The position numbers and the translations under genes are program-made. Shown in pieces: positions 17,944-26,898 of a stretch of 64,000 nt of DNA. The notes under the pieces were generated by a model. It was not told the DNA's origin and searched no databases. It worked only from the letters and a program-made list of their open reading frames with translations. The stretch's first letter is position 1. Each line of letters opens with the position of its first letter. This stretch comes from Robiginitalea marina (GTDB lineage Bacteria > Bacteroidota > Bacteroidia > Flavobacteriales > Flavobacteriaceae), in NCBI RefSeq assembly GCF_024006985.1, contig NZ_JAMXIB010000001.1, forward strand, positions 1 to 64,000. The letters run 5' to 3'.

Positions 17944-19026
17944 ATGGGCTATAATCCTCAAGTTGCGTATAATGAGCTTCCTTTACTGCCCCCTCGGGAA
18001 GAGATCGAAAATAAGGCGATCCTAAAGAAGACTATTTCAGCCAGCCGGGCCCTGTCTGAACTTAAGGGAGCCATTACAAATCTGCCAAATCCGACCCTCT
18101 TCCTGGACACCATTCAATTGCAAGAAGCCCAGGCCAGTTCCGCTATTGAGAACATCGTAACCACGCACGATGAACTGTTCAGGGCCTCGGTAGCTGACAG
18201 GAAAATTGAGAATCCGGCAGTAAAGGAAGTGTTCCACTACAAAGAAGCGCTCTGGTTGGGCCTGGAAGCCCTGAAAAAACGGCCGATTCTCAACACGAAC
18301 CTGTTTATTCGACTGGTACAGACCATAAAGGGGAATCAGGCAGGGATTCGCAATGTACCCGGGACACAACTAAAAAATCCCTCCACCGGCCAGGTTATTT
18401 ACACCCCTCCAGAAGGGGAAGCCGTTATCCGCGAAAAGCTGAAGAACCTTGAAGATTATATTCATGCGGAAGACGGAACGGACCCCCTGGTCAAAATGGC
18501 CATTATCCACTATCAGTTTGAAGCCATCCACCCCTTTTTTGACGGAAATGGCCGGGCAGGCCGGATTCTTCTATTGCTCTATCTCAAACTCACAGGATTG
18601 TTGGATTTACCCGCCTTGTTCCTGAGCCGGTATATCATAGAAAATAAGGGAACTTATTATACCAAACTCCGGGGGGTAACCGAGAAGAAGGACTGGCAGG
18701 GCTGGATTCTGTACATGTTGGACATGATAGAGCAATCCGCCAAACAGGACCGAAAACGCATCCTTGAAATTGAAGCCTTAATGCAACGGATGGGGCAGGA
18801 GATCCAGGCGCAACTACCGAAGATCTATTCCAAAGACTTACTGGAAATCCTCTTCCGATTGCCTTATGCCAAACGACAATTTTTGGAAGAAGCCGGATTA
18901 GGCACCCTCAAAACAGTTGGGAATTACCTTCAGGAATTGGAGCATGCAGGATATTTAAAAAGTGAGCAAGTGGGAAAGGAGAAGCTTTATTTAAACTTCG
19001 ATCTTTTAAAGATACTTTCCTCTTAA
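17944..19026 (+). CDS. Fic family protein, probable AMP transferase
   Basis: 360 residues. A Fic N-terminal domain carries an inhibitory-helix-like motif SSAIEN (65-70; S/TxxxE-G/N pattern, class II). The catalytic Fic loop HPFFDGNGRAGR is complete at about 196-207, with the histidine and both glycine/arginine positions present. The C-terminal ~80 residues look like a winged helix (LGTLKTVGNYLQELEHAGYL). Family members transfer AMP from ATP to target proteins; the inhibitory motif limits activity. It stands alone after the repeat array, with repeated CTCGTT operators just upstream. Likely roles are self-regulation or a stress/toxin function; no antitoxin gene is seen. Confidence 0.92.
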   Translation: MGYNPQVAYNELPLLPPREEIENKAILKKTISASRALSELKGAITNLPNPTLFLDTIQLQEAQASSAIENIVTTHDELFRASVADRKIENPAVKEVFHYKEALWLGLEALKKRPILNTNLFIRLVQTIKGNQAGIRNVPGTQLKNPSTGQVIYTPPEGEAVIREKLKNLEDYIHAEDGTDPLVKMAIIHYQFEAIHPFFDGNGRAGRILLLLYLKLTGLLDLPALFLSRYIIENKGTYYTKLRGVTEKKDWQGWILYMLDMIEQSAKQDRKRILEIEALMQRMGQEIQAQLPKIYSKDLLEILFRLPYAKRQFLEEAGLGTLKTVGNYLQELEHAGYLKSEQVGKEKLYLNFDLLKILSS

Positions 19027-19148
19027 GTAAGTGGTAATCAATACTCCATCTGTAGATGAATTTGCCAATAGGAGGAAATTACATAGCCATTAGTTTAAGA
19101 AAATGGACTTTTGATACAGGAAATAGGGAGTATTACACCTACCTTAAT

Positions 19149-19892
19149 CTAGATCATCCCTTTTTGCTGTAAGTAAATTACCAGCTCCTGTGTATTTCGA
19201 TTACCCGTCTTCTTCAGGATATTACGTCGATGGGTGTTTACGGTAAGCTTACTTATGAACAACTTTTTAGCTATTTGTTCGCTGTCTAAACCTTTCGCGA
19301 TACAGTGAATTACTTCAAACTCGCGATCAGTAAATATATTTCCAGTCTTAAGCAGCTTCTCATCTGGATACCTAAAGCACGAATCATCGGGGGCACTGTA
19401 GAAATGAAACCCATGGCTGGATTTTGGGATATTTGTGAGGTCGGTATGTACCATTAGTACAAAAACTGAACGATAGGGAATTTGGCTATGTACCAAATAA
19501 CACTGGAACAACAGGTCTATATAAATTCCATGTACATTTTTAATGGTAAGATTTGTGCTTAAAAACCACCTCTCGTTTGGACCATCATAGAGGTCCTGAC
19601 CCAGGGAGAAAAACTTGCCACGAACAGCGTTATATCTCTCTTTAATGTTCGGGTGGCCATTTTGATATACTGTCAGGGGATAATCTAACACCTTAACGTC
19701 GCCGAAAAAGTCAAAATACCCTTTCGAGGCATACAAGGCGTTAAACTGGATCAGATCGCCCATAATGATGAATTGTCCGTGTTTGGCCATTTCATCCTCC
19801 AACAATACGACCTGTGGGTCAGCAGGACTGATGTCTGCAAAACCCTTCTTCAAATGCGCATCAAAAAAACCGGTAAGAAGATCGTAATTCAT
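19149..19892 (-). CDS. LuxR-type transcription regulator with PAS-like sensor region
   Basis: 247 residues. The N-terminal ~175 residues resemble the PAS-like sensing region of Bacteroidota LuxR regulators and lack a receiver aspartate motif. The C-terminal helix-turn-helix is canonical: FTDREFEVIHCIAKGL followed by DSEQIAKKLFISKLTVNTHR. It reads in the same direction as the carbonic anhydrase, porin and DUF1254 genes upstream of it, and lies at the downstream end of that run. It may control this envelope set. The signal is unknown. Confidence 0.85.
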   Translation of the reverse strand: MNYDLLTGFFDAHLKKGFADISPADPQVVLLEDEMAKHGQFIIMGDLIQFNALYASKGYFDFFGDVKVLDYPLTVYQNGHPNIKERYNAVRGKFFSLGQDLYDGPNERWFLSTNLTIKNVHGIYIDLLFQCYLVHSQIPYRSVFVLMVHTDLTNIPKSSHGFHFYSAPDDSCFRYPDEKLLKTGNIFTDREFEVIHCIAKGLDSEQIAKKLFISKLTVNTHRRNILKKTGNRNTQELVIYLQQKGMI

Positions 19893-20017
19893 TTGTTTTC
19901 AAATAAAATACAATTTAAAAATTCCTACCGTAGTTCCGGCTTAATGCATATCATTTACAAGAAGGGTTTATAATTTTATATTAATAGTAATACTAGTACT
20001 GGTACCAACAAATCAAC

Positions 20018-20842
20018 CTATTCGCTATAGTAAACGGTTCTTCCATTTAATGGCTGGGTTGGTCTGTAATTATTTCTTGGCATCAAATCGGCGATAGTTT
20101 TAACCTGTACAGGAGAGGCTTTAATGGCGTCTTTAAACACAAACCAATTCACTGCTTCTGTACAAGGTGGCGTTGTTAACGAACCTTGGTAATAGTAATG
20201 ATCAAAATCCTTTAAAATATAATTTTCAAAATGGTGTGACTTCCCAACAACTTTAGTTTCACCTGGCTTAACCGGTAAATACGATTCCAAAAAGTCAAAG
20301 GCATTGCTCTCATCTCCTTCAGTAACCATAACAGCGAAGACAACAAATTTTTTGTCTTCACTAACATGTACCATGTGTATTACTAGTGGAAAGTGCATTC
20401 CGTTAACCGAATGTTCTGAAGCGGCATGGAAGTGAAATTGAGCAAGATTATAGCGTTTGCCTTCAAAATTTACATAGTTGTTATTATCTGCAAAATTATA
20501 TTGTAATGAATGGCCATTGTTAGTAACATCATGAATTATTGTTGACGCGTCGTAATGAACATCTGATGCTTTTAGCCCTGAAGGCTTGGTTATGGCATTT
20601 GCCGTTACAATATCAATAGGTGATTGATGGTTACCGCCACAGGCGGACTCTTTTTCTATTTCAGCCCAATGTTCCGGACTAGTCTCACCGTCATAACTCC
20701 AATGTTTTGGTGTTTCTTTTTTTACTTCAACCGCCTTTTCAGTCGGTAGGTCTGTTGCCTCTTCTGTTTTCTTTTCGTTTTCCTTACAAGATAAGCTTAT
20801 TGTTAAGGCAAAAACAGACATTAATACTACTAGTTTTTTCAT
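20018..20842 (-). CDS. Alpha-class carbonic anhydrase, lipoprotein
   Basis: 274 residues. Signal peptide with lipobox LTISLSCKE (Cys19) and an acidic linker, so it is anchored at the envelope. The alpha-carbonic anhydrase domain starts at HWSYDGE. Zinc ligands are readable as His137 and His139 in AQFHFHAASEH and His156 in VIHMVH. The substrate-pocket segment SLTTPPCTEAVNWFV is present, as is QSPIDI. It hydrates CO2 to bicarbonate, probably in the periplasm. It sits between a LuxR regulator and a DcaP-like porin on the same strand, 49 bp from the porin stop. Confidence 0.95.
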   Translation of the reverse strand: MKKLVVLMSVFALTISLSCKENEKKTEEATDLPTEKAVEVKKETPKHWSYDGETSPEHWAEIEKESACGGNHQSPIDIVTANAITKPSGLKASDVHYDASTIIHDVTNNGHSLQYNFADNNNYVNFEGKRYNLAQFHFHAASEHSVNGMHFPLVIHMVHVSEDKKFVVFAVMVTEGDESNAFDFLESYLPVKPGETKVVGKSHHFENYILKDFDHYYYQGSLTTPPCTEAVNWFVFKDAIKASPVQVKTIADLMPRNNYRPTQPLNGRTVYYSE

Positions 20843-20891
20843 TATGATTTGATTTAATTATTTATAGCACTTATTCATAGGTTATAGAGTT

Positions 20892-22028
20892 TTACATATT
20901 GAAGCTATATCGTACGCTCAGTTGTAAACGGTTAGCCGTGCCATCAGCACCATTAAAATCTGCTCTATTACCTCTTAGATACTCTACACCAACAAAGGTC
21001 CCCTTCATAATATTATAAATTACATTAGCTGCAAAATAGTTTGTAGATTCTAGAGCTGAGCCTGGTTGGCCATCTGTATTGTCAACCAATCCATAATTAT
21101 AAACAACTAAAGATGAAAACTTATCATTCCAATAATGCTCATAGCCAAATGTTAGTCCTAAATCGGTAAGGGGCTCTAAATTACCATTTTGGTCTAACGC
21201 CACAGACTGGCCACCACGATACCGTCCGATGCCCGGACCATAGACTGCCTGGTAAATAATTTTATCTTTTTTTAATAAGTTGAATTGACCAGATAGATTG
21301 GCCCCATATAGCGTCACATCTTCTTTATTACCTGCATCAAACCTGTATCTTATACTGGCTAAAAAAGCAGATAATTGCACATGACCCCATTTTTCAGTCA
21401 CCCTAAATCGTGCCGTTAAATCAGGAAGTGGATTTTCAAATTTTCCTGGGTCCTGAGGAGCCTGACCAGTGGCATTTGACTCTTCTAAGGCGATACCCAA
21501 ATACATGTTGTCTTTAATAGCATGTCTATAACGTATCATTCCATGTCTCGCAAATGCATAGGCGGCTGGTTTTTCAAAATCTAATGTAGACGGTATAATA
21601 TTTTCATCCATAAAATTAGACCAAGTTTGTCCGGCCAAAAACCCTTTATACTCAACATAGGCATGACGAATTCTCAATGAAGAGCCGGAGCCGTAAAAAT
21701 CGCCCTCAAAGTAGGCTCTTAATCCTTTTTCAGGATACTTTACATCCAGCTTTATTCTGGTTTCTTTAACGTTAAATCGTGTTGCCTCCCCTTTACTACC
21801 ATCGGTTGGAATTGTAGACACATCAAAGAAATCTGGTGACCCAATGGCATCGAAATCATGTATCATGTCTGTTTTTACATAGCCACCAAAGGTGAAAATT
21901 ACAGGAGAGTTTGGGATTTGCCACCATCCTGATGGTAATTCTGTTTTTGTTATAGATTCTTGTTCTTGAGAAAAAACAATGGTAGTACACAGTATACTAC
22001 TTAATAGAAATGTTGTTACTTTATTCAT
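20892..22028 (-). CDS. DcaP-like outer-membrane porin
   Basis: 378 residues with an N-terminal signal peptide (ending near VFSQEQ). The sequence FTFGGYVKTDMIHDFDAIGSPDFFDV near residues 45-70 and the following LRAYFEGDFYG, RIRHAYVEYKGFLAGQTWSNFMD segments match the DcaP trimeric porin family, with alternating beta-strands to the terminal YSFNM. DcaP porins admit small, often anionic or aromatic solutes. Gene order suggests co-transcription with the carbonic anhydrase. The substrate here is unknown; aryl sulfates are possible given the arylsulfatase in the same island. Confidence 0.85.
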   Translation of the reverse strand: MNKVTTFLLSSILCTTIVFSQEQESITKTELPSGWWQIPNSPVIFTFGGYVKTDMIHDFDAIGSPDFFDVSTIPTDGSKGEATRFNVKETRIKLDVKYPEKGLRAYFEGDFYGSGSSLRIRHAYVEYKGFLAGQTWSNFMDENIIPSTLDFEKPAAYAFARHGMIRYRHAIKDNMYLGIALEESNATGQAPQDPGKFENPLPDLTARFRVTEKWGHVQLSAFLASIRYRFDAGNKEDVTLYGANLSGQFNLLKKDKIIYQAVYGPGIGRYRGGQSVALDQNGNLEPLTDLGLTFGYEHYWNDKFSSLVVYNYGLVDNTDGQPGSALESTNYFAANVIYNIMKGTFVGVEYLRGNRADFNGADGTANRLQLSVRYSFNM

Positions 22029-22361
22029 TGTTTTAATTAGTTAAATGATGTTATTCCATCAATTCAAATGCTCTAGGCTTTCATTGATACACTTCAATAG
22101 CCCTTTGTACATGCAATTGAGCATTCAGTGGTATAATGGATTCTTATGTGATAAAACTTTTATTCAATTGAATGTCAATATAATAGATTTTAATTAATTC
22201 ATCGCCTTGTCATGTAGCATCGGTGAGTGAAACAGCATTGTTAGCTACTGGTACATGCTTCGACTGTGGTTGAAGGCATGCAGTGATTACTCCAATTATT
22301 GTAATCATTAACAGTGCTTCGAATGTTATTAGGTTCAGTATAAAAGTATTTTGATTTTAAA
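22029..22361. other. Spacer upstream of the porin gene
   Basis: 333 bp of AT-rich sequence that should hold the porin/carbonic-anhydrase promoter. Apart from the 32-codon frame at 22210-22308 I see no gene, RNA or strong hairpin. Confidence 0.5.
22210..22308 (-). CDS. Possible 32-residue lipoprotein-like peptide
   Basis: A short frame starting at ATG 22308 reads MITIIGVITACLQPQSK and ends TDAT. The hydrophobic start with ITAC resembles a minimal lipobox. It lies in the 333-bp spacer between the membrane protein gene and the porin gene, on the same strand. The initial charge is poor for a signal peptide and no homologue is known to me, so it may be chance. Confidence 0.25.
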   Translation of the reverse strand: MITIIGVITACLQPQSKHVPVANNAVSLTDAT

Positions 22362-22865
22362 TTATTTTTTTTGCTTTTGAACAGGAGAAATCATCATTTC
22401 CCATAATCCTCCTTTTCCCAATCGACCCCTTATAACAGATCCAAGGTTGTAAAAAAACAATGCCCCAAACACACAAATCACATTGACCAGAATATGGTAT
22501 ATATCTGCACTTTTTGTTACGTTTTTCAATGCATTTAAAAACCCTCCATATTCATGACGGGCTTCCAGGGCATGTTCCAGAATTAAAATGACCGCTACGC
22601 CAGTCAAATACATAAAAGTGCGCAAAAGAATATTTACAATTGCGGGTTTATTGTTCACTCCCAGGGGCACATGCTCTAAAATAAGTACAGCCTTAGCTGC
22701 TATCAGTGCTCCAACAATAACTTTTGAAGCACCATAGAATTCTATGCTGTACTCACTCAACAAGAGCACTTTTAATATCATAAGAGTTCCAAACCATACA
22801 AGAAAATATATCGAGACCAATAAAATCACCTTTAGCTCTTCTAATAATCTGTCTTTGGTACTCAT
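22362..22865 (-). CDS. Four-helix integral membrane protein
   Basis: 167 residues with four hydrophobic segments: about 12-33 (VILLVSIYFLVWFGTLMILKVL), 46-64, 80-98 and 125-145. The N-terminus is charged and the C-terminus basic (SPVQKQKK). No family is recognised with certainty. It lies 76 bp downstream of the DUF1254 protein gene on the same strand and probably belongs to the same transcription unit. A role beside that envelope protein is an inference from position. Confidence 0.7.
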   Translation of the reverse strand: MSTKDRLLEELKVILLVSIYFLVWFGTLMILKVLLLSEYSIEFYGASKVIVGALIAAKAVLILEHVPLGVNNKPAIVNILLRTFMYLTGVAVILILEHALEARHEYGGFLNALKNVTKSADIYHILVNVICVFGALFFYNLGSVIRGRLGKGGLWEMMISPVQKQKK

Positions 22866-22941
22866 AGTACTGTTATTCTTAGTGTTTTAACAAACACTTC
22901 CCTATCTTCTTAAATTGAAAACTCCACTAATGCCAGCATTT

Positions 22942-24363
22942 TTATTTAACCAACTGCATAGGTGGATTTTTCCATGAACCATCCAACGCAGCTTCTTTGG
23001 GCCAATATAGACGAAGAACAGCTCTGAAGGGACCTTTTGGTGCAGGCAGCCAATTCGATTCTTTATCTTTTCCCGGAGATTCATTCTGAACATAGAAAGT
23101 TAACCCGCCATCTTTATCAAATTTAAAATCTGGTAGCATAGGAGAGTTAAGAAGGTATCTGTTAATTGGATTAGCCACAAGCAAACTGGAAGGTAGCTCG
23201 TACATTGTTAATGACCAAAAGGCGTTTACTGGAGGCAACTCACCTTTATCAAAATGTAAGGTATATTTGTTTGTAGTGGCATCTAATAATTCTCCGCTTT
23301 CATCGGCAGTATAAATGGGATAAAAGGCTTCATTTGCTGAATTACCAAATATTCCAAGAACAGCAGCACCCATGCGATAGAGATAATTGTTTTTTAAAAA
23401 TTCCCTTGTCCCGAATATCTGTCCAGAGGTTATTTCACCTGCCTCAATTTTTTTTAGAAATGCTGCAAAATCAACTGTCCAAACTTCTTTAATACCTTCT
23501 TCCATTGCCGCTTTTACTTCAGGTGAAAGTTTGGTGAAATCGATTGTCTTACCAGCGCCTATACCAATTTTAGCAAATCGGGCCATGAGTTCTTTTTCAG
23601 ATGGATCTGTAGGGCAGTATTGTAAAACGAAGTTTAAAATGTTAAAAGCTTCTAAGGATGCTTTCTGTTCTACAGGGGCTAGTGGTTTTATAAAATTAAT
23701 AACAGGCGCAGCTTCCGGTGCAGGGGTACCCAAAAATGAAGATAAAGGTTCTATTTTATACCCGTTTTGAACAGCTATTACCTTGTCAATATCACTGGGG
23801 TCAAAAAGCTGTGTCCTGTAAATTGCCAATACCAATTCGGTCTCGGAACGGAAAACTTTGGTGATACCATCTGGTGTTTCCCCCTGCCAGTTAGGTCCTG
23901 CTACCATAAATACACCACCATTATTACCTGTTGTCCGGCTACCTATGTAATCGAAATTAAAGGAATAGGAATCTACAAGTTGAACACTGAAATACCGGTC
24001 TTTTTCTATTTTAGGTATGGTAAGAACCATAGGTTCTGAACGCAAATCAAGGCCTGCCATTGAATAAGGCGTGTCGGAGTTTGGTGTTTGTACAGCTTTA
24101 TCCTCTGGTGTAAAAACCTTTGGAATGTTTTTTATTTGGTTCCAGGGTGCTTTATACTCGGGGTCGCTGGTATTAACAAAATACGCATACTCAATTCGAT
24201 ACATATCCATCAGCGGATAAGCATAAATGTATGCTTCTTTCGCTATGGCTGTTATTGAATCTAATGGCAACTCAGAAGATACCATAGTTTCTTTTTTACC
24301 CTTGTTCTCAGTACACGAGAATGAGATTAACACAATTAATAGTAGGGAAAATGCTTTTTTCAT
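22942..24363 (-). CDS. DUF1254/DUF1214 domain lipoprotein
   Basis: 473 residues. Signal peptide with lipobox ISFSCTENKG (Cys17). DUF1254 covers about residues 45-190, with the family-typical YAYPLMDMYR and TPNSDTPYS motifs. DUF1214 occupies the C-terminal third (DKGELPPVNAFWSLTMY, then RLYWPKEAALDGSWKNPP at the end). The family is widespread in environmental bacteria; its biochemical activity is not established. The last ~25 codons have a diverged second copy on the other strand at 27788-27871, just before the arylsulfatase, showing that a second such gene once existed here. Confidence 0.9.
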   Translation of the reverse strand: MKKAFSLLLIVLISFSCTENKGKKETMVSSELPLDSITAIAKEAYIYAYPLMDMYRIEYAYFVNTSDPEYKAPWNQIKNIPKVFTPEDKAVQTPNSDTPYSMAGLDLRSEPMVLTIPKIEKDRYFSVQLVDSYSFNFDYIGSRTTGNNGGVFMVAGPNWQGETPDGITKVFRSETELVLAIYRTQLFDPSDIDKVIAVQNGYKIEPLSSFLGTPAPEAAPVINFIKPLAPVEQKASLEAFNILNFVLQYCPTDPSEKELMARFAKIGIGAGKTIDFTKLSPEVKAAMEEGIKEVWTVDFAAFLKKIEAGEITSGQIFGTREFLKNNYLYRMGAAVLGIFGNSANEAFYPIYTADESGELLDATTNKYTLHFDKGELPPVNAFWSLTMYELPSSLLVANPINRYLLNSPMLPDFKFDKDGGLTFYVQNESPGKDKESNWLPAPKGPFRAVLRLYWPKEAALDGSWKNPPMQLVK

Positions 24364-24640
24364 AATTAGTTATTTATCTTGATTTGGTATCATACAACCC
24401 CCAAAAATGGGGCGTAGTGAGGTTAGTGAAGATACAATTCGCTACAAACTAAAGAGTAAAAATCGCAGCGCGATTTTGTACATGTTCTTTTCTCACAAAA
24501 TTGGCTTGCTAATGTTACGGAGTATCAATTCGTAAACAGACTTCCTTAACCTACTGATTCACTATGCGTTCAATTGCACTAAATGGACAAAAAAATCCCG
24601 GCACTAATCCACCAGGGCTTTTTTACAACCCATTCTCAAT

Positions 24641-25120
24641 TTAATTATCAAACTGCCCTATATAGGGTATACCTTCAAATATGGAGGTTCTTATCGCACT
24701 CAGAAAATAGTTTTCAATCTGGAAGAACTGCGCTGCCCTTTTAGAACCAGAAGCTTTCTTTATTTTCTTGTAGTACTGATCTATTAGCTTATCTGTGCCC
24801 TTTCTCAGGCTAATCATATTGGCCACTACCTCATCGTATTTGTCGTTATTAAGGGAATTGTAATTTTCCACATAGTCGATAAGGACAGACAGCCGTTCTT
24901 TGCCCATTGCCTTGCGTTTGTTTTCGTATTCGTCGTACAATCCCCAAAAGGCATCATCGCTATTAGCGTTCAGGAACTCTGCTACGATCTCCTTTTTTTG
25001 CATCCCAAAGATGGATTGGAACAGATCGACTTCTTCACTATTTGTCTGGGCGTAGGTGGTCTGAACAATGGTTACTGTTATAAACAGTATGCTTAATTTC
25101 TTTAAAAAATTCGTTTTCAT
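24641..25120 (-). CDS. Secreted hypothetical protein
   Basis: 159 residues with a signal peptide (LSILFITVTIVQTTYAQ, likely cleavage near 25). The mature part is helical and charged, with YDEYENKRKAMGKERLSV and QYYKKIKKASGSKRAAQFFQIENYF. No named family is recognised; it resembles short periplasmic helical-bundle proteins. It is the last gene of a three-gene run (25938, 25146, 24641 starts on the minus strand) with gaps of 18 and 25 bp, so probably one operon. Confidence 0.75.
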   Translation of the reverse strand: MKTNFLKKLSILFITVTIVQTTYAQTNSEEVDLFQSIFGMQKKEIVAEFLNANSDDAFWGLYDEYENKRKAMGKERLSVLIDYVENYNSLNNDKYDEVVANMISLRKGTDKLIDQYYKKIKKASGSKRAAQFFQIENYFLSAIRTSIFEGIPYIGQFDN

Positions 25121-25145
25121 TTGATTTTGCTTAAATAGTTAGCGG

Positions 25146-25919
25146 TTACTTTTTCTTAGTTTCGGGGTTAAAAGAATATTGGGGTAAATACCATCCTTCT
25201 ACCGTTTCGGCCTTTCGAACTAATTCCATCATAGCGATCCATAATATGGTGCCTTCATCGTCTAATAGTTCAATACTCTCCTGTAGTTCTATCTGATAAT
25301 CTAATGGAGTTGCAGACCAGGTAGTAAACATGTAGACGGGTTGATCGAGTCCAATAACCCCTTTAAAGACTCTAAAACCGCTTTTTACCCCTTTGTCCTT
25401 GTAGAGATTTTTCCAGGCCAATAGAATTTGTTCGGCTTCTTTTTCTGTTCCCGGCTCGAAGTGCAAATAATTCCATCTGCGATAAGGCGCTTCTTCTAAC
25501 CAGATTTTTCCATCGGGAACATAAGAGAGTTCAGGTTGGTATTGTACCACGTAGTACCTGTAACCGTTGATGGTCTCTTTTAAATCGGACCAGATCAGGT
25601 CGAATTCTGCCGATTTCTTTTCTCCTTGAACGTACGACCTAAGGCCCCCGTCAATATCGTTCAGGCTATTTAATCTAACGACGTGCGAATAGTGAAAATT
25701 ATCTTGTAATTGTGTCATGTAATTTACGCTCTCTACCTTTTGGTCGCTAAGAAATAGTGCCAGGTCGGTAAGTGAAGCTTCGTAGTCTGCAGCCCTCGAA
25801 GGTTTAACCATGTCTTCCCTTACCATTAAATAGTTTAAACTACTGTCAGAGATTTGAGCAATGCCGACATTTACCCCTAAACCAATAAGTATTGCGGTAA
25901 TTAAAAATTTCGTTTTCAT
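25146..25919 (-). CDS. Secreted hypothetical protein with repeated ferredoxin-like halves
   Basis: 257 residues with signal peptide (ITAILIGLGVNVGIAQ). The mature protein has two similar halves: one around NYLMVREDMVKPSRAADYEASL and one around RRWNYLHFEPGTEKEAEQILLAWK. Each begins with a strand, then a K/E-rich helix, as in dimeric alpha-beta-barrel (NIPSNAP-like) domains. That fold assignment is inference. Middle gene of a probable three-gene operon. Confidence 0.7.
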   Translation of the reverse strand: MKTKFLITAILIGLGVNVGIAQISDSSLNYLMVREDMVKPSRAADYEASLTDLALFLSDQKVESVNYMTQLQDNFHYSHVVRLNSLNDIDGGLRSYVQGEKKSAEFDLIWSDLKETINGYRYYVVQYQPELSYVPDGKIWLEEAPYRRWNYLHFEPGTEKEAEQILLAWKNLYKDKGVKSGFRVFKGVIGLDQPVYMFTTWSATPLDYQIELQESIELLDDEGTILWIAMMELVRKAETVEGWYLPQYSFNPETKKK

Positions 25920-25937
25920 GTCTTCTGTTTCGGTTGA

Positions 25938-26447
25938 TTATTTAACGGTGTAGCCCTTGGCCTCCAGACAGGCGGTAAACGCCTTTTTAAAACCGTCTTC
26001 AAGATTCTTATTGGTTTGCGCAGCCTCATTATTGGCCTTTCCCTGTGCAGAGGCTTTTGCCATATTTCCGCTTCGGCGACCTAAAACCGCGCCGCTAACT
26101 GCACCTAAAGCAGCTCCTTTACCGGTGTCGCCCGATATGGCTCCAATGGCAGCCCCGACGGCAGCGCCGCCCGCAGCGCCTCTAATCGCCGCGCCGTCAG
26201 GACCGGTTGGCACTTGATTGGCCTGAACCACTGTGGGGTTTATTGGATCATAATTAGATTGTTGTACGGCCCATGTGTAACAATCGGACTTGTCCTTCTC
26301 CTGTTGTTCGGTCGTTTGATCGTTGGCAGGGAAAACATATAGTCCAACCTTTTGTGTTATAGCATCCCCTGTGGTTTGGCCAAAGGAGGTAAAAGAAAAG
26401 CCTATACATAATAGGGGTAGCCCGATTTTAATTAAATGCTTATTCAT
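25938..26447 (-). CDS. Glycine-zipper outer-membrane-associated protein
   Basis: 169 residues with signal peptide (FTSFGQ end). Cysteine-containing segment KDKSDCYTWAVQQS is followed by a glycine-zipper block, about residues 80-120, with AIRGAAGGAAVGAAIGAISG and GAALGAVSGAVLGRRSG; the tail ends CLEAKGYTVK. This is the usual layout of YMGG-type glycine-zipper proteins, which insert in or coat membranes. First gene of the three-gene run. Confidence 0.85.
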   Translation of the reverse strand: MNKHLIKIGLPLLCIGFSFTSFGQTTGDAITQKVGLYVFPANDQTTEQQEKDKSDCYTWAVQQSNYDPINPTVVQANQVPTGPDGAAIRGAAGGAAVGAAIGAISGDTGKGAALGAVSGAVLGRRSGNMAKASAQGKANNEAAQTNKNLEDGFKKAFTACLEAKGYTVK

Positions 26448-26651
26448 AATGTTTATCTGATGTTAAAATTGTTTACTCCTTCCGGTATCGGATTGATATG
26501 TTGAAATAGTGTGATGAAGACTTGACCGTATGGTCATGACCTTTGCGGATATGTTACGATTCGTAATAATTAAATGAGCATGAGCCTTTTACTTTTTTTT
26601 GTATTTTTACACCTCTTATCTCACGCTAAATATTCCCATCAATTTTAGTAT

Positions 26652-26682
26652 TTTGTTATACACTTTTTAAGTGTATAACAAA
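26652..26682. repeat. 14-bp perfect inverted repeat
   Basis: Arms TTTGTTATACACTT (26652-26665) and its exact complement (26669-26682) surround a 3-nt loop. It lies in a divergent promoter region, where a terminator is not expected. It could be an operator, or the terminator of a lost gene. Confidence 0.7.
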
Positions 26683-26708
26683 GCTAATGCTCTATTATTC
26701 AATATATC

Positions 26709-26730
26709 ATACCTAGCGTTAGGTATTTTT
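26709..26730 (+). terminator. Terminator-like hairpin in divergent spacer
   Basis: ATACCTA (26709-26715) and TAGGTAT (26720-26726) with a 4-nt loop, followed by TTTTT. There is no upstream plus-strand gene, so it may be the relic end of a deleted gene. Confidence 0.5.
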
Positions 26731-26898
26731 CACTTTCCGCATGACTTGCGACATTACATTTTCTACTTTTGATGCATTGGGTGAAAAAGTTTGAGTTTTC
26801 AGGTTCGCAATCCATGTAAGATTTGTCGAAACTGTTTAAGTGAACCCGATGTGAGTTGCCCAGGAATATTCAAAAGTCTTCTACACAATTTATTTTAA

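Larger units (their letters stand above)
26448..26898. other. Divergent spacer with two strong hairpins
   Basis: 451 bp between the glycine-zipper gene (minus) and the barrel gene (plus). It must hold both promoters. No open frame is credible. The hairpins at 26652-26682 and 26709-26730 are listed separately. Confidence 0.6.

Noticed and set aside
24575-24620. A terminator after the secreted hypothetical gene
   Set aside because: T and A runs flank the words CCCGG and CCAGGG, but these do not pair well enough for a stem.
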